Below, one piece after another: positions 32,431 through 41,899 of a DNA stretch of 64,000 nt. The stretch is from the NCBI GenBank assembly GCA_029547025.1, contig JAKPQA010000032.1:1-64000 (forward strand), given 5' to 3'. The translations under genes were made by a program, and so were the position numbers. The notes beneath the pieces are model-generated. The model was not told where the DNA came from, did no database searches, and saw nothing but the letters and a program-made list of their open reading frames with translations. Each line of letters starts with the position of its first letter. The first letter of the stretch is position 1. Source of the DNA: Armatimonadota bacterium. GTDB taxonomy: Bacteria > Armatimonadota > Zipacnadia > UBA1398 > JAKPQA01.

Positions 32431-33972
32431 GTGGGGTTCAAGAAGCGTGCCCAGCGATGGCTTGCGGGAGTGCTGCTCCTGGGATGCCTGGTGGGCCTGC
32501 AGTCATTCCACGACCACATCTCGCGGCGCCGAGGCGATCTGCGTGCCGCCCAGCCATGGGAACCGTACGCGACCGGTCCCGAGGGGATCAAGACGGAAGC
32601 CCTCAAGCTCCCGATCGAGGAGCTGACGGGTCTGGTCTTCGGTGGCCTTATTGCCGGGTTCCGCCATCAGGCCGCCAACATCACCTATTGGCGCATGCAG
32701 CGTTATTGGGAGGATGGTCACTGGCCGCGCGTTCTCGGCATGCTCAAACTGACCTGCTTCCTCGATCCACACTTCCAGGCGGCGTGGTCGATGCTCGGTT
32801 GGCACCAGGCCTACAACCTGTCGGCCGAGATGGACAAGCAGACGTTTCCTCCCATACCTCCCGAGCGGTACGTCTCCGACGGCATGAAGTCCTATGAGCG
32901 CGGCCTCGACTACAACCCGGGTTCCTACATGCTGTACGAGGATGCCGCCTGGACCGCATTTGACAAGGCCGGCGACATGCGGATTGCCACCGAGTTCCTC
33001 GAGAAGGCGTTGCTGACGTGGGACCCGGAGCCTGATGTTACGAAGAAGGGCCCCCTGGTGTACACCCGGATGCTGGGCCACGCGGGCGAGAAGGCGCTGG
33101 ACATGGAGGCCGCGCTTGAGGCCTATCAGCGCGTGCTGCGCATGGACCCCGACGACAGTGTGGGGATCGGGGCCACGTTCACCATCCGCGAGCGCTATCT
33201 GCCGGCCATACGGGCGGCTGAGCGTGGAGACATCGACCGAGCCATCCGTTTGCTGACCGAAGTGCAATGGCGGCGGCCTGGCGATCCGTTCGTGCCGGGG
33301 CTGCTCGCGAGGATCTATGAGAAGGCCAAGAAGGACAAGGGGGCAGCGCTGGCGGCCTGGGAGCGCAGCGGCCGTGAGTGGCGGCAGAAGGTCGCCCGGG
33401 CGGAGGCGTACCGTCTGATGGCTGAGCTCGGGCGGCTGGACGATCTGGGTCCCCTGGTCGCGGACTCCCAGGTCGATGTCCGAAAGCTCTATGAGTACGT
33501 CGTGTGGCAGATGAACCCGGGCGGCATGGGTGTGCTCATCAACATCCGCCTGGGGCCCGACGGCAAGACCATCTCCGATCCCCGAGTGGAGGACGGGCAG
33601 GTGGTTCGTATCGACCCCTCGCCCGACCCCATGGGCCGTGTGGCCTCGCTTCCTCCGGGTACGGCGCGCTGGTTCCTCAACGGGGTGCTGATCGCCGAGG
33701 ACAACACATCACCCTACACGTGCACACTGCCGCTCGAACCCTATCGTGGCAGCGAGATGGACAAGTTGCTGCTGAAGGTGGACTTTGTGCCCGATGGAGG
33801 CGGGCGTGTTCTGTGGGACGTGGTGGATCTGGTGCCGTCGTGGGTGAAGCCCAAGACCGAGGGGCGCCCCGGGGGACCGGGAATGCCCCAGAAGATGCAG
33901 ATGCCCGGCATGCCCGGGCCGGGCGGACCGGCGGCCCCGCCATCTCCGTCGGGCGGCGGGCAGTCCCACTGA
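32431..33972 (+). CDS. Membrane-anchored TPR-repeat protein
   Basis: A 513-residue protein. One N-terminal hydrophobic segment (WLAGVLLLGCLVGLQSF) should anchor it or be cleaved. Tetratricopeptide-like helices follow, such as ALEAYQRVLRMDPDDSVG and GMKSYERGLDYNPGSYML. A C-terminal beta-rich part (WFLNGVLIAEDNTSPYTC) and a Gly/Pro/Met-rich tail (GMPQKMQMPGMPGPGG) close it. The start is GTG at 32431 with a ggggagg site. It lies 17 bases after the ABC-2 permease and may be an extracytoplasmic partner of that exporter; this is inferred from position. Confidence 0.75.
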   Translation: MGFKKRAQRWLAGVLLLGCLVGLQSFHDHISRRRGDLRAAQPWEPYATGPEGIKTEALKLPIEELTGLVFGGLIAGFRHQAANITYWRMQRYWEDGHWPRVLGMLKLTCFLDPHFQAAWSMLGWHQAYNLSAEMDKQTFPPIPPERYVSDGMKSYERGLDYNPGSYMLYEDAAWTAFDKAGDMRIATEFLEKALLTWDPEPDVTKKGPLVYTRMLGHAGEKALDMEAALEAYQRVLRMDPDDSVGIGATFTIRERYLPAIRAAERGDIDRAIRLLTEVQWRRPGDPFVPGLLARIYEKAKKDKGAALAAWERSGREWRQKVARAEAYRLMAELGRLDDLGPLVADSQVDVRKLYEYVVWQMNPGGMGVLINIRLGPDGKTISDPRVEDGQVVRIDPSPDPMGRVASLPPGTARWFLNGVLIAEDNTSPYTCTLPLEPYRGSEMDKLLLKVDFVPDGGGRVLWDVVDLVPSWVKPKTEGRPGGPGMPQKMQMPGMPGPGGPAAPPSPSGGGQSH

Positions 33973-33998
33973 GCCCCGATTCCGTAGCGGGAACCGAC

Positions 33999-34985
33999 AT
34001 GCTGAGCGAGGGCAGCGCCAGGACCGGGTCGGCCGAAGGGCCGAGTTCGCGTGCGGTGCGGGTGCTTCGCGCGGATTTCGCCGGGTTCTGCCCGGGAGTG
34101 GAACGGGCATTGGCGCTGGTCGAGGCGGCGTTGGCTCAGGGCCATCCGCTGTGCAGTCTGGGCCCGCTGATCCACAACGACCAAGTGGTCCGGCGGCTGG
34201 CCGATGAGGGGCTTCGGTGCGCGGACGTCCTCGATGATGTGCGACCTGGCGAGACTCTCGTGGTGCGCACCCACGGAGTTCCGGCATCGGTGACCCGTCA
34301 GGCCGCTGCGCGTGGAGTTCGCGTGATCGACGCGACATGCCGGTTCGTGCGGCGCGCCCACCAGAGGGCCCACGACCTGGCGGAGGCCGGCTATCAGGTC
34401 TGCATCGTCGGGGACCGCGATCATCCGGAGGTCCTGGGTATCACCGGGTCAGTCAGCGCCGAGTGTCTCGTTCTTGAGACGCCCGAGCAGGCTGAAGCGT
34501 GCGCTCCCGGGCCCCGGGTCGGGGTCGTGGCTCAGACCACACAGACGGCCAGCAATTACCGCGACATCGTGGGCGTGCTGGCGACGAAGTGTCGCGAGTT
34601 GGTGGCGCACAACACACTCTGCAACGCCACCGCCGACCGGCAGTCGGCGGCACTTCGCCTCGCCCAATCCGCCGACGTCATGCTGGTGGTCGGTGGGCGA
34701 CACAGCGCGAACACGCGACGGCTTGTGGAGATCTGCGCGGCCACCGGGACGCCCACGTACCACGTTGAGGGCCCTGACGAGGCCAAGTCCGAATGGTTCG
34801 TGGGCGCCCGGGCCATCGGTGTGACGGCTGGCGCCTCGACCCCCAATGAGCACATCGCGGCCGTGGAGCAGCGCGTGGCGGAGCTCACCGGCGCCATGGT
34901 TGGCCCACCGCGACCGGCGTCGGCCCGGACCGGCGGTGGTGATGACGACGAAGGGGCGGCGGGATGCACTCCCTCGGGGGCCTGA
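33999..34985 (+). CDS. ispH: 4-hydroxy-3-methylbut-2-enyl diphosphate reductase
   Basis: IspH makes isopentenyl and dimethylallyl diphosphate at the end of the MEP isoprenoid pathway, using a 4Fe-4S cluster. The three cluster cysteines are Cys31 (GFCPGVERA), Cys114 (DATCRFV) and Cys208 (NTLCNATADRQ). Substrate-binding HND, RTHGV and GITGS segments are present. It has 328 residues including a short acidic tail. The frame is open far upstream, but ATG at 33999 gives the family start. The 3' end overlaps rimO by 22 bases. Confidence 0.94.
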   Translation: MLSEGSARTGSAEGPSSRAVRVLRADFAGFCPGVERALALVEAALAQGHPLCSLGPLIHNDQVVRRLADEGLRCADVLDDVRPGETLVVRTHGVPASVTRQAAARGVRVIDATCRFVRRAHQRAHDLAEAGYQVCIVGDRDHPEVLGITGSVSAECLVLETPEQAEACAPGPRVGVVAQTTQTASNYRDIVGVLATKCRELVAHNTLCNATADRQSAALRLAQSADVMLVVGGRHSANTRRLVEICAATGTPTYHVEGPDEAKSEWFVGARAIGVTAGASTPNEHIAAVEQRVAELTGAMVGPPRPASARTGGGDDDEGAAGCTPSGA

Positions 34986-36331
34986 GAGTTGGAGTCATCT
35001 CCCTCGGTTGCGCCAAGAACCTGGTGGACACCGAGGTGGCATTGGGTCACTTGGTCGCCGCCGGCGCCGTGATCACGACCGACGAACGGCAGGCCGATGT
35101 TCTTGTGGTCAATACCTGCGGGTTCATTGAGGCGGCTCGCGAGGAGTCCCTGGGTGAGATCCAGGCCGCTTTGCGGCTCAAGCAAGAGGGTTCGTGCCGT
35201 CATGTGATCGTCGCGGGCTGCCTGGTCCAGCGGTGGCCCGAGCGCCTGGCGCGGGATCTGCCCGAGGTAGATGCTTGGGCGGGAGTGGGTGACCCGGCCG
35301 AGATCGCGCGCTGCATCGGCCGGGTCGTGGGCGGGCAGACTGTGCCGGGTGCCCGATGCGACCTTGGCTACTTGTACGACCACCGGACTCCTCGTCTGCG
35401 TTCCACTCCACGGTGGACGGCGTGGGTTAAGATCGCGGAGGGCTGCGACCACCGCTGTGCCTTCTGTGTGATCCCCCGGATCCGGGGTCGGTACCGGAGC
35501 CGGACCATCGAGTCGGTCGTCGCCGAGGTCCGCGATCTGGAGAGCGAGGGCGTCCGGGAAGTCAACCTGATCGCTCAGGACACCACGCGCTTTGGGCGCG
35601 ACCTTCCCGGAGCCGATGGTCCTCAGTTGGCTCGCCTGTTGCGCACCTTGGCTACCCAGACCGAGGTTGAGTGGATCCGCCTGCTGTACTGCTTCCCCGA
35701 CCGGTTGACCGACGAGGTTATTGGGGTGCTCGCGGAGTACCCGCGGGTGGTGCCCTACATCGACCTGCCGCTTCAGCATGCGTCTCGTCGCGTCCTTCGG
35801 GCCATGCGACGCCCGGGGGATGCCGAGCGCTATGCCGAACTGCTGGCGAAGGTTCGCGACCGTGTTCCCGGCGTCGCAATACGCACCGCGTTCATCGTAG
35901 GTTTCCCGGGAGAGACGGAAGACGACTTCGCGCGCCTCCGGGCTTTCGTGGCGGCTCAGCGATTCGACCGCCTCTTTGTCTTCCAGTACTCGCCGGAGGA
36001 GGGTACGGACGCAGCGGGCATGCCCGACGCCGTGCCTCCTGAGGTCGCCGAGGAGCGCTTTCACGACCTCATGGCGCTCCAAGCGCGGATCTCGCTCGAA
36101 CGGAACGAGGCACGGGTCGGCTCGGAAGTCACCGTGCTGTGCGAACGCAGAGTTGCAGGGCCCCAGGGGACCGAGGTCGCCGTGGGCAGGTCTGAGGTCG
36201 ACGCCCCCGAAGTGGATCATGAGGTGCACGTCTTGGGCACGGAGGCCGAGCCGGGCCAGTTCGTGCGTGCTCGCGTCGCTCGCGCATTCGAGTACCAGCT
36301 GGTGGCGACTGCGCTGTCGGCCCCTTGGTAG
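34964..36331 (+). CDS. rimO: Ribosomal protein S12 methylthiotransferase
   Basis: A radical-SAM enzyme that adds a methylthio group to an aspartate of ribosomal protein S12. It has 455 residues. The N-terminal domain has cysteines in SLGCAKNLVD, NTCGFIE and AGCLVQR for the auxiliary cluster. The radical-SAM motif is CDHRCAFCVIP. RimO rather than MiaB is favoured by SLGCAKNLVD, VKIAEGCDHRC and YIDLPLQHAS; a C-terminal TRAM-like domain follows. ATG at 34964 has aaggggcgg upstream and overlaps the ispH end, so the two are coupled. Confidence 0.94.
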   Translation: MHSLGGLRVGVISLGCAKNLVDTEVALGHLVAAGAVITTDERQADVLVVNTCGFIEAAREESLGEIQAALRLKQEGSCRHVIVAGCLVQRWPERLARDLPEVDAWAGVGDPAEIARCIGRVVGGQTVPGARCDLGYLYDHRTPRLRSTPRWTAWVKIAEGCDHRCAFCVIPRIRGRYRSRTIESVVAEVRDLESEGVREVNLIAQDTTRFGRDLPGADGPQLARLLRTLATQTEVEWIRLLYCFPDRLTDEVIGVLAEYPRVVPYIDLPLQHASRRVLRAMRRPGDAERYAELLAKVRDRVPGVAIRTAFIVGFPGETEDDFARLRAFVAAQRFDRLFVFQYSPEEGTDAAGMPDAVPPEVAEERFHDLMALQARISLERNEARVGSEVTVLCERRVAGPQGTEVAVGRSEVDAPEVDHEVHVLGTEAEPGQFVRARVARAFEYQLVATALSAPW

Positions 36332-36359
36332 TGCTCGGAACGTTCGAGGTGATGGCCCC

Positions 36360-37562
36360 TTGCCAGAAAATGCCGAAGGCCCGCCCGCGCCCTCCCCGGG
36401 GCCAGAGGGGCCGCCCATGCCGCCCCCGCAGCCGCAGTGGGTGCCCGGTGACGGCGGCTGGTCAACACTTCCGCCTCCTGAGGGGCTCCCCGGTGCGGTC
36501 TCGGGACCTGTCCCGCCTCCACTGACCGGTCCCGGAGGCCCAGACACGCCCGAGGGTCCGCCCCCCCCTCGTGTGTGCATGGCGTGTGGGGCGATCTCTA
36601 TCTCCAGGCCGGGCGAAACCCAGTGTGGGGCCTGCGGCGCCCCTCTGACCGGCCTGGGTCCGCTGGGTCCCGAGGTGGGACCCGGCGTGGCAATCCCCCG
36701 GCCGTACCGGTTCATGGAAGCGCTGGACGCCGCCTTCCGCATTTACCGGCGCCACTTTGTGTCGATCGTGGGGTGCTATGCTCTCTATGGCGTTCCGGCA
36801 GGATCGGCGGCGGTCCTGGCGCTGATGCTATTCACCCGTGCGATGCCGCAGTTTTTCCTGAGCCAGCAGGCACTTGAGGCACGGCTGGACCCCAGCAACC
36901 CCTTGGCCGTTTTTCACGTGTCCAACCCGGTCGCCCTGGCGGGCGCTGGCGCCTTGGGCCTCTTGAGCTTGGGGCTGTTCCTCGTATCCGGCTGGTTCAA
37001 GATGGCTGCGCTGATCGTGGCGATTCAGGGTCTTCTGGGCCGTGCGCTCAGCGTGCGCGAAGCGGTCGAGCAGGCCAGGCCGTTCATGTGGCCGGCCCTG
37101 GGGTACTTGTTCCTCTCCTCACTGATGACTGGACTCGGGGTGTACTGCTGCATTGTCCCCTCGCTCTGGCTCACGGTGGCTCTGAGTTTGGGCCTGCCTG
37201 CCATGGTGGTCGAACGGTCGGGTACCATCGGCTCGATGGACCGGAGTTTCCGGCTGGCTCACGCGGACTTCTGGCCCTTGTGTGGGCGAGTCTTGCTGCT
37301 GGCATTGATGAAGACAGTCATCGTGCAGGCGCCGCAGCTTCTGATCCTGTTTCCCACCCAGCTCCTGAGTTGGGAGTCGACCGCGGCGGTACAGATCTGG
37401 GCCAGCGCCGTGACTCAGGTGGCCGACATCGCCCTGACCCCTCTGGTCCTGGCAGGGGCCGCAGTGTTCTACTTCGATCAGCGGTGCCGCGTGGAGGCCC
37501 TTGACCTCCTGGCGGCATTCCGGTCGGTCCGCGCGCGGTCGAGCGAGGGTCGGTCGCCATGA
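36360..37562 (+). CDS. Zinc-ribbon plus multi-helix membrane protein
   Basis: A 400-residue protein of unknown function. A proline-rich N-terminus of about 65 residues leads to a zinc ribbon, CMACGAISI then CGACGAPL (two CxxC pairs). Several hydrophobic helices follow (for example GALGLLSLGLFLVSGW, ALGYLFLSSLMTGLGV, VADIALTPLVLAGAAVFYF), the pattern of bacterial membrane proteins related to glycerophosphodiester phosphodiesterase membrane domains. The start is TTG at 36360 with aggtga seven bases upstream; no ATG or GTG is in frame there. Its stop overlaps the next start as ATGA, so it belongs with the DUF4129/DUF4350/MoxR/DUF58 set. Confidence 0.72.
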   Translation: MPENAEGPPAPSPGPEGPPMPPPQPQWVPGDGGWSTLPPPEGLPGAVSGPVPPPLTGPGGPDTPEGPPPPRVCMACGAISISRPGETQCGACGAPLTGLGPLGPEVGPGVAIPRPYRFMEALDAAFRIYRRHFVSIVGCYALYGVPAGSAAVLALMLFTRAMPQFFLSQQALEARLDPSNPLAVFHVSNPVALAGAGALGLLSLGLFLVSGWFKMAALIVAIQGLLGRALSVREAVEQARPFMWPALGYLFLSSLMTGLGVYCCIVPSLWLTVALSLGLPAMVVERSGTIGSMDRSFRLAHADFWPLCGRVLLLALMKTVIVQAPQLLILFPTQLLSWESTAAVQIWASAVTQVADIALTPLVLAGAAVFYFDQRCRVEALDLLAAFRSVRARSSEGRSP

Positions 37563-38302
37563 CACGGCTGCTGGGCCTGCTCGCCGCGCTGCTGCTGCTC
37601 GACGCTGCAACGGGGCAGGAGGCGCCGAGTGCGCCCGGACCGGAGGCCTGGCCCTCGGAGCGCGCCGCACCACAGGCGATCAAGGAGGCCGCGCGACAGG
37701 TGCTGCAGTCGCGGGAGTTTGCCACCGATCTGCGTTCGGCAGCGTTGCGCCAGGTCTACGAGCGGATCGTCCAGGCCATTCGGGAGCGTCTGGCGCGTCT
37801 GGCGGGGTTCCTATCGGCATCGTCCAGAATCGCTGCGGTGGCCGCGATCGTGATGGCGGCGCTCTGCGTGGTGGTGGCCGCGTACGTCATCTGGCTGGCT
37901 GTGCGCGGGCTTCCACGTGCCCGCACAGCGGGGGGTGGCTCGGCGGCCTCCGCCGATGAGGGGGAGGCCGAGGTCATTGAGCAGGCCTTCCCGTCCTCGG
38001 CAGAGCTGAGACGCCGGGCATCAGCACTGCACACAGCGGGTGATCTCACTGGGGCGGTGAGGTGGTACTTTCAGGCTTACCTGTCGCTGCTGCACGAACT
38101 CGGCCTGGTGTTCCTGGATCCGCGCCGCACAAACGCCGAGTACGTGGGCTCGCTGGGCGATGACACCGAGCATGGTCCGCGCCTGCGCGAGGCCGTTGAG
38201 CGGTTTGAGCGCGTCTGGTACGGCGGCCAGCCCGGGAAGGCGCGGGATGTGGAGGCCCTCGAGGTGCTATCGCGCCCTGCAGTGGGGAGGGCGCAAGCGT
38301 GA
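37559..38302 (+). CDS. DUF4129-domain membrane protein
   Basis: A 247-residue protein with a signal peptide (LLGLLAALLLLDAATGQ), an extracytoplasmic helical part, one membrane helix (VAAIVMAALCVVVAAYVIWL) and a cytoplasmic C-terminal DUF4129 domain (HTAGDLTGAVRWYFQAYL, then RRTNAEYV). DUF4129 proteins are regularly encoded with MoxR ATPases and DUF58 proteins, as here. It overlaps both neighbours by four bases. Confidence 0.85.
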   Translation: MTRLLGLLAALLLLDAATGQEAPSAPGPEAWPSERAAPQAIKEAARQVLQSREFATDLRSAALRQVYERIVQAIRERLARLAGFLSASSRIAAVAAIVMAALCVVVAAYVIWLAVRGLPRARTAGGGSAASADEGEAEVIEQAFPSSAELRRRASALHTAGDLTGAVRWYFQAYLSLLHELGLVFLDPRRTNAEYVGSLGDDTEHGPRLREAVERFERVWYGGQPGKARDVEALEVLSRPAVGRAQA

Positions 38303-39516
38303 ATGCCCTGCGCCGGTACCGTGCGGCTTTGGCCGGGCTGGTCCTACTCGTCGCGGTGCAAACTGTCGCCGTGGTCTGGAACCCGGGTGGCCGGATGGAC
38401 GCCGTGCCTGACCGGTCGACATATCGCTTCAACCGGTTCGGGTACTGCGCCGCCTACCGACTGCTCGGCCGTCTGGGGTACCCGGTGGAGCGGAACCTGC
38501 AGTCACTGGACCTGCTTCCCGATCGGATCCGTCAGCTCTGGCTCGTGAACCCGATGGTGCCCCTTGAGGCCAAGGAGCTTCGGCGGCTCCGAGCATGGGT
38601 CTCGGCTGGGGGGACGCTGGTGTGCGCGTTCGACAGTGCCCTGACGGCCGACGACGGAACTGAGGCCCCGGATGCGTTCCCCGAGCTGACGGAGTTCCGC
38701 GTGAGAGGCGGCCCGTATGCCATGCTGGGCCTCCTGGAGGCGCCGGGGCTCGTTCCACCTGAACCCAAGGTGGTCGACTATGCGGCCGGCGCGGCCTATG
38801 GTACCGACGTTGTGCGCATCGCGGTGCCGCACGGGGCGCGGCTCGATGGCAATGCCGCCGATCGATGGCGGTCGGTGCGCGACGAGCAGGGCACGGTTCT
38901 GGCCCGGCGCCCGGTTGGTGAGGGCAATCTGGTGGTGACGAGCGAGACTGACCTGTTCTGCAACGCCAACCTGGCGCGCGAGGATAACGCCGTTCTCATC
39001 GCCAATCTTGCACACGCGGCGGGCGGCCCCATCGCATTCGACGAGTACCACCACGGGTTCCGCTCCCTGCGCTCGCCCGGCGACGCGCTGGGCGTGTTTG
39101 GCGGCAAGGTGGGTGTGTATCAGCTGGCGGTAGCTGCCACGATGATGCTGGTGGCCTCTTCCCGCCGGCTGGGCTCGCCGAGGAGGCTGAAGCCTCCGTC
39201 GCGCCGGTCGGCGCTGGAGTTCGTGGACTCGATGGCGGCCCTGTACCAGTTGTCAGGGGCCCGGGACACCGCCCTTCAGTCCGTGGGCCGCGGCGCCCGG
39301 CGACGCCTGGCACGGCGTCTGGGACTACCGATGACATCATCTGACGAAGAGATCGCTGCGCGCATCCGGCTGCTGGAGCCCCACGGGACACTCCGCCCGG
39401 ACGAGGCCATCGGGCTGCTGGCGCGCTCCGCCGAACCTGTCGCCAACGATGCGCAGCTCGTGGCGGTGGCACGGCGACTGGATGACTTGGGAGGGGGCGG
39501 ACGACCCGTTGGCTAG
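38299..39516 (+). CDS. DUF4350-domain membrane protein
   Basis: A 405-residue protein of unknown activity. It has an N-terminal membrane helix (LAGLVLLVAVQTVAVVW), a glutaminase-like DUF4350 domain (LWLVNPMVPLEAKELRRLRA and the following WVSAGGTLVCAFD; NLVVTSETDLFCN; IAFDEYHHGF) and a second membrane segment near residue 275. A cytoplasmic helical end follows. DUF4350 commonly accompanies MoxR/DUF58 systems. The start is GTG, overlapping the previous stop as GTGA. Confidence 0.85.
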   Translation: MNALRRYRAALAGLVLLVAVQTVAVVWNPGGRMDAVPDRSTYRFNRFGYCAAYRLLGRLGYPVERNLQSLDLLPDRIRQLWLVNPMVPLEAKELRRLRAWVSAGGTLVCAFDSALTADDGTEAPDAFPELTEFRVRGGPYAMLGLLEAPGLVPPEPKVVDYAAGAAYGTDVVRIAVPHGARLDGNAADRWRSVRDEQGTVLARRPVGEGNLVVTSETDLFCNANLAREDNAVLIANLAHAAGGPIAFDEYHHGFRSLRSPGDALGVFGGKVGVYQLAVAATMMLVASSRRLGSPRRLKPPSRRSALEFVDSMAALYQLSGARDTALQSVGRGARRRLARRLGLPMTSSDEEIAARIRLLEPHGTLRPDEAIGLLARSAEPVANDAQLVAVARRLDDLGGGGRPVG

Positions 39517-40468
39517 CCTCGAGGCTGTCTGGATTACCGGGGAAGCGATCCGCAACGAGATCGCCAAAGCCGTGGTGGGCCAGGAGGATGTGATCGAGCA
39601 TCTTCTGATCGGCCTACTTTCGGGTGGGCATGTGCTCCTCGAAGGCGTGCCCGGCACAGCGAAGACGCTGATGGTGAAGGCTCTGGCCCTGTCGGTAGGC
39701 TGTGAGTTCAAGCGGGTGCAGATGACCCCGGACCTGATGCCGTCGGACATCCTCGGGGTGTCGATCTACGACCGGGCGGCGGACCGTTTCACGCTGCGGA
39801 AGGGCCCGGTCTTCACGAACCTGCTGCTGGCCGATGAGATCAATCGGGCCCCGGCGAAGACCCAGGCCGCCCTTCTCGAGGCCATGGAGGAGGGAGTGGT
39901 CACCATCGACGGTGAGGACCATCGGTTGTCCCCGCCGTTCATGGTCTGCGCGACACAGAACCCCATTGAGCATGAGGGGACCTACATGCTCCCGGAGGCA
40001 CAGCTGGACCGGTTCATGTTCAAAGTGCTCGTCCCCTACCCGCCCGAGGCAGTCGAAGCGCAGATGCTCCAGCGGCATCACCAAGGATTCGACCCGCGTC
40101 GGTTGGGTGACCTGGGTCTGTCCCCCAAGGCCGATGGCCACACGATTGAGTCCTGCCGCATCGCCCTGAGGGACGTCCAGGTGCATGATGATGTGGCCCG
40201 CTACGTGCTGGCGATCGTGCGAGGCACGCGGGAGCGCCAGTTCCTGTCGCTGGGGGGGAGCCCTCGAGCCAGTGCCGTGCTGCTGATGGCCAGCAAGGCC
40301 CGCGCGGCGCTGCATCGGCGCACCTTCGTGACTCCAGATGACGTCAAGGCGATGGCAAAGCCCACGCTGCGCCACCGCGTGCTGCTCGAGCCCGAGGCGG
40401 AGCTCGATGGCCTCACGCCGGACCGCGTGATCGACGGCATCGTCTCGCAGATCCCCGTGCCTCGCTGA
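39509..40468 (+). CDS. MoxR-family AAA+ ATPase
   Basis: A 319-residue AAA+ ATPase thought to act as a chaperone for maturation of partner membrane or metal-binding proteins. Walker A is LEGVPGTAKT, Walker B is LLLADEINRAP, sensor 1 is ATQNP and the sensor 2 region includes GGSPRASAVLL. TTG at 39509 is favoured: a gggagggggcgg site lies eight bases upstream, and it overlaps the DUF4350 stop. ATG at 39482 is the alternative but has no good site. It is followed by the DUF58 gene, its usual partner. Confidence 0.92.
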   Translation: MASLEAVWITGEAIRNEIAKAVVGQEDVIEHLLIGLLSGGHVLLEGVPGTAKTLMVKALALSVGCEFKRVQMTPDLMPSDILGVSIYDRAADRFTLRKGPVFTNLLLADEINRAPAKTQAALLEAMEEGVVTIDGEDHRLSPPFMVCATQNPIEHEGTYMLPEAQLDRFMFKVLVPYPPEAVEAQMLQRHHQGFDPRRLGDLGLSPKADGHTIESCRIALRDVQVHDDVARYVLAIVRGTRERQFLSLGGSPRASAVLLMASKARAALHRRTFVTPDDVKAMAKPTLRHRVLLEPEAELDGLTPDRVIDGIVSQIPVPR

Positions 40469-40479
40469 GGAGCGCTGCC

Positions 40480-41793
40480 GTGCCGTTCCCGACACAGAGA
40501 CTGGCCCTGCTGGTCGCCGTGGCCGGACTGCTCCCACTGGCGGCGGGCCGAGTGCCTGGCGCCCTGCCCGCCGGCCTGGCGTTGGATGCCGCACTGGTTG
40601 CGCTGGTGATTGTGGATGCCTTGCGGTCAGTTCGTCGGCACAACCTGGCAGCCTTCCGCGCCCTGCCGACGCGCCTCTGCACAGGCCAACCGAACCGCGT
40701 GACGCTCCGCATCGAGAACCGTAGCCGACGAGCTGTCCGCGGCGTGGCCGTCGATGACTGCCCCATCGACCTCGCCACCGACCGTGAGCTACTCCCCTGG
40801 GAGGCGGGAGCCGGGACGCGCGTCTCACTCCGCTACACGGTTACGGCATCGGGCCGCGGGGAGTTCGCCTTTGGCGATGTCCACCTGCGTTGGCTCAGTC
40901 CGTGGGGGCTGCTCTCGTGGCAGGCCAAGTGGCCCGGTGCGACCCCGGTCCGCGTCTATCCGCGCTATGTGGATTTCTCCAGATACCATCTTGAGTATCG
41001 CTCGACGCTCTTGCGGGAGGCCGGTCCGCAGCGCATCCGCAGCGTTGTGCGCGGCGGCGAGTTCGAGAGCCTTAGGGACTATGTCCCTGGCGATGACACC
41101 CGCCAGATCGACTGGAAAGCCACGGCCCGGCACCAGCGGCTGACCGTGCGCAACCACGACGAGGAGCGCAGCAAGAGCGTGCTGCTGGTCCTGGACGCGG
41201 GCCGGATGATGTCGCCGGTGTCGGGCGGTCTGTCGAAGCTCGACCACGCCATCAACGCGGCCCTGATGTTGTGTTCAGCCGCGATCACCAAGGGCGACCG
41301 GGTCGGCCTGATGGTGTTCGATGAGGCGGTGCGGCTCTACCTGCCGCCGCGGACGGGTGTTGCGCAGAGCCGAAGGGTCGTCGACGCATTGTGTGACGTG
41401 CATGCCGAGCTCATCGAACCCGACTACGGCGCGGCATTCGCCTATCTGAGCCGACGCAGCCGGCGACGAAGCCTGACCGTGCTGTTCACCGACCTGGTGG
41501 ACTCGGCGGCGTCCGAGGCACTGCTCGCTGGCGTGGCCTCGCTCCGTCCCCACCATCTCCCCATGCTGGTCTCCATTCGCGACCAGAGCCTGGAGCGGGC
41601 GACCACGGATCCGGTAGTGGATGCGGCCGGCGTCTACCGGCGGGCTGTCGCCGAAGAGGTGCTCGAGGACCGTGAGCGCGCGCTGGCCCGGCTTCGAGCG
41701 CGCGGCGTGGTGGTCGTCGACTCCGCACCGGAGCAACTCTCTGTTATGACAGTGAATAAGTACCTTCTCTTGAAGGCCGAGAACAGGCTCTAG
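40480..41793 (+). CDS. DUF58 membrane protein, MoxR partner
   Basis: A 437-residue protein with two N-terminal hydrophobic stretches (LALLVAVAGLLPLAAG; AALVALVIVDAL), a beta-sandwich region and the DUF58 signature FESLRDYVPGDDTRQIDWKA. The C-terminal part has a von Willebrand A-like fold (VLLVLDAGRMMS, TVLFTDLVDSA) with an incomplete metal site. It is the last gene of the set. Start: GTG at 40480. Confidence 0.9.
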   Translation: MPFPTQRLALLVAVAGLLPLAAGRVPGALPAGLALDAALVALVIVDALRSVRRHNLAAFRALPTRLCTGQPNRVTLRIENRSRRAVRGVAVDDCPIDLATDRELLPWEAGAGTRVSLRYTVTASGRGEFAFGDVHLRWLSPWGLLSWQAKWPGATPVRVYPRYVDFSRYHLEYRSTLLREAGPQRIRSVVRGGEFESLRDYVPGDDTRQIDWKATARHQRLTVRNHDEERSKSVLLVLDAGRMMSPVSGGLSKLDHAINAALMLCSAAITKGDRVGLMVFDEAVRLYLPPRTGVAQSRRVVDALCDVHAELIEPDYGAAFAYLSRRSRRRSLTVLFTDLVDSAASEALLAGVASLRPHHLPMLVSIRDQSLERATTDPVVDAAGVYRRAVAEEVLEDRERALARLRARGVVVVDSAPEQLSVMTVNKYLLLKAENRL

Positions 41794-41899
41794 GTGGGGC
41801 ACGGCGGAGGAGTCCGGCAGTGCGGTGCGAATAGGTGGCGCCCGCGGGGTCGCCACGGATCGCTTCTGACGACCACTTCATACTGCTGGGGCTGTTGAC

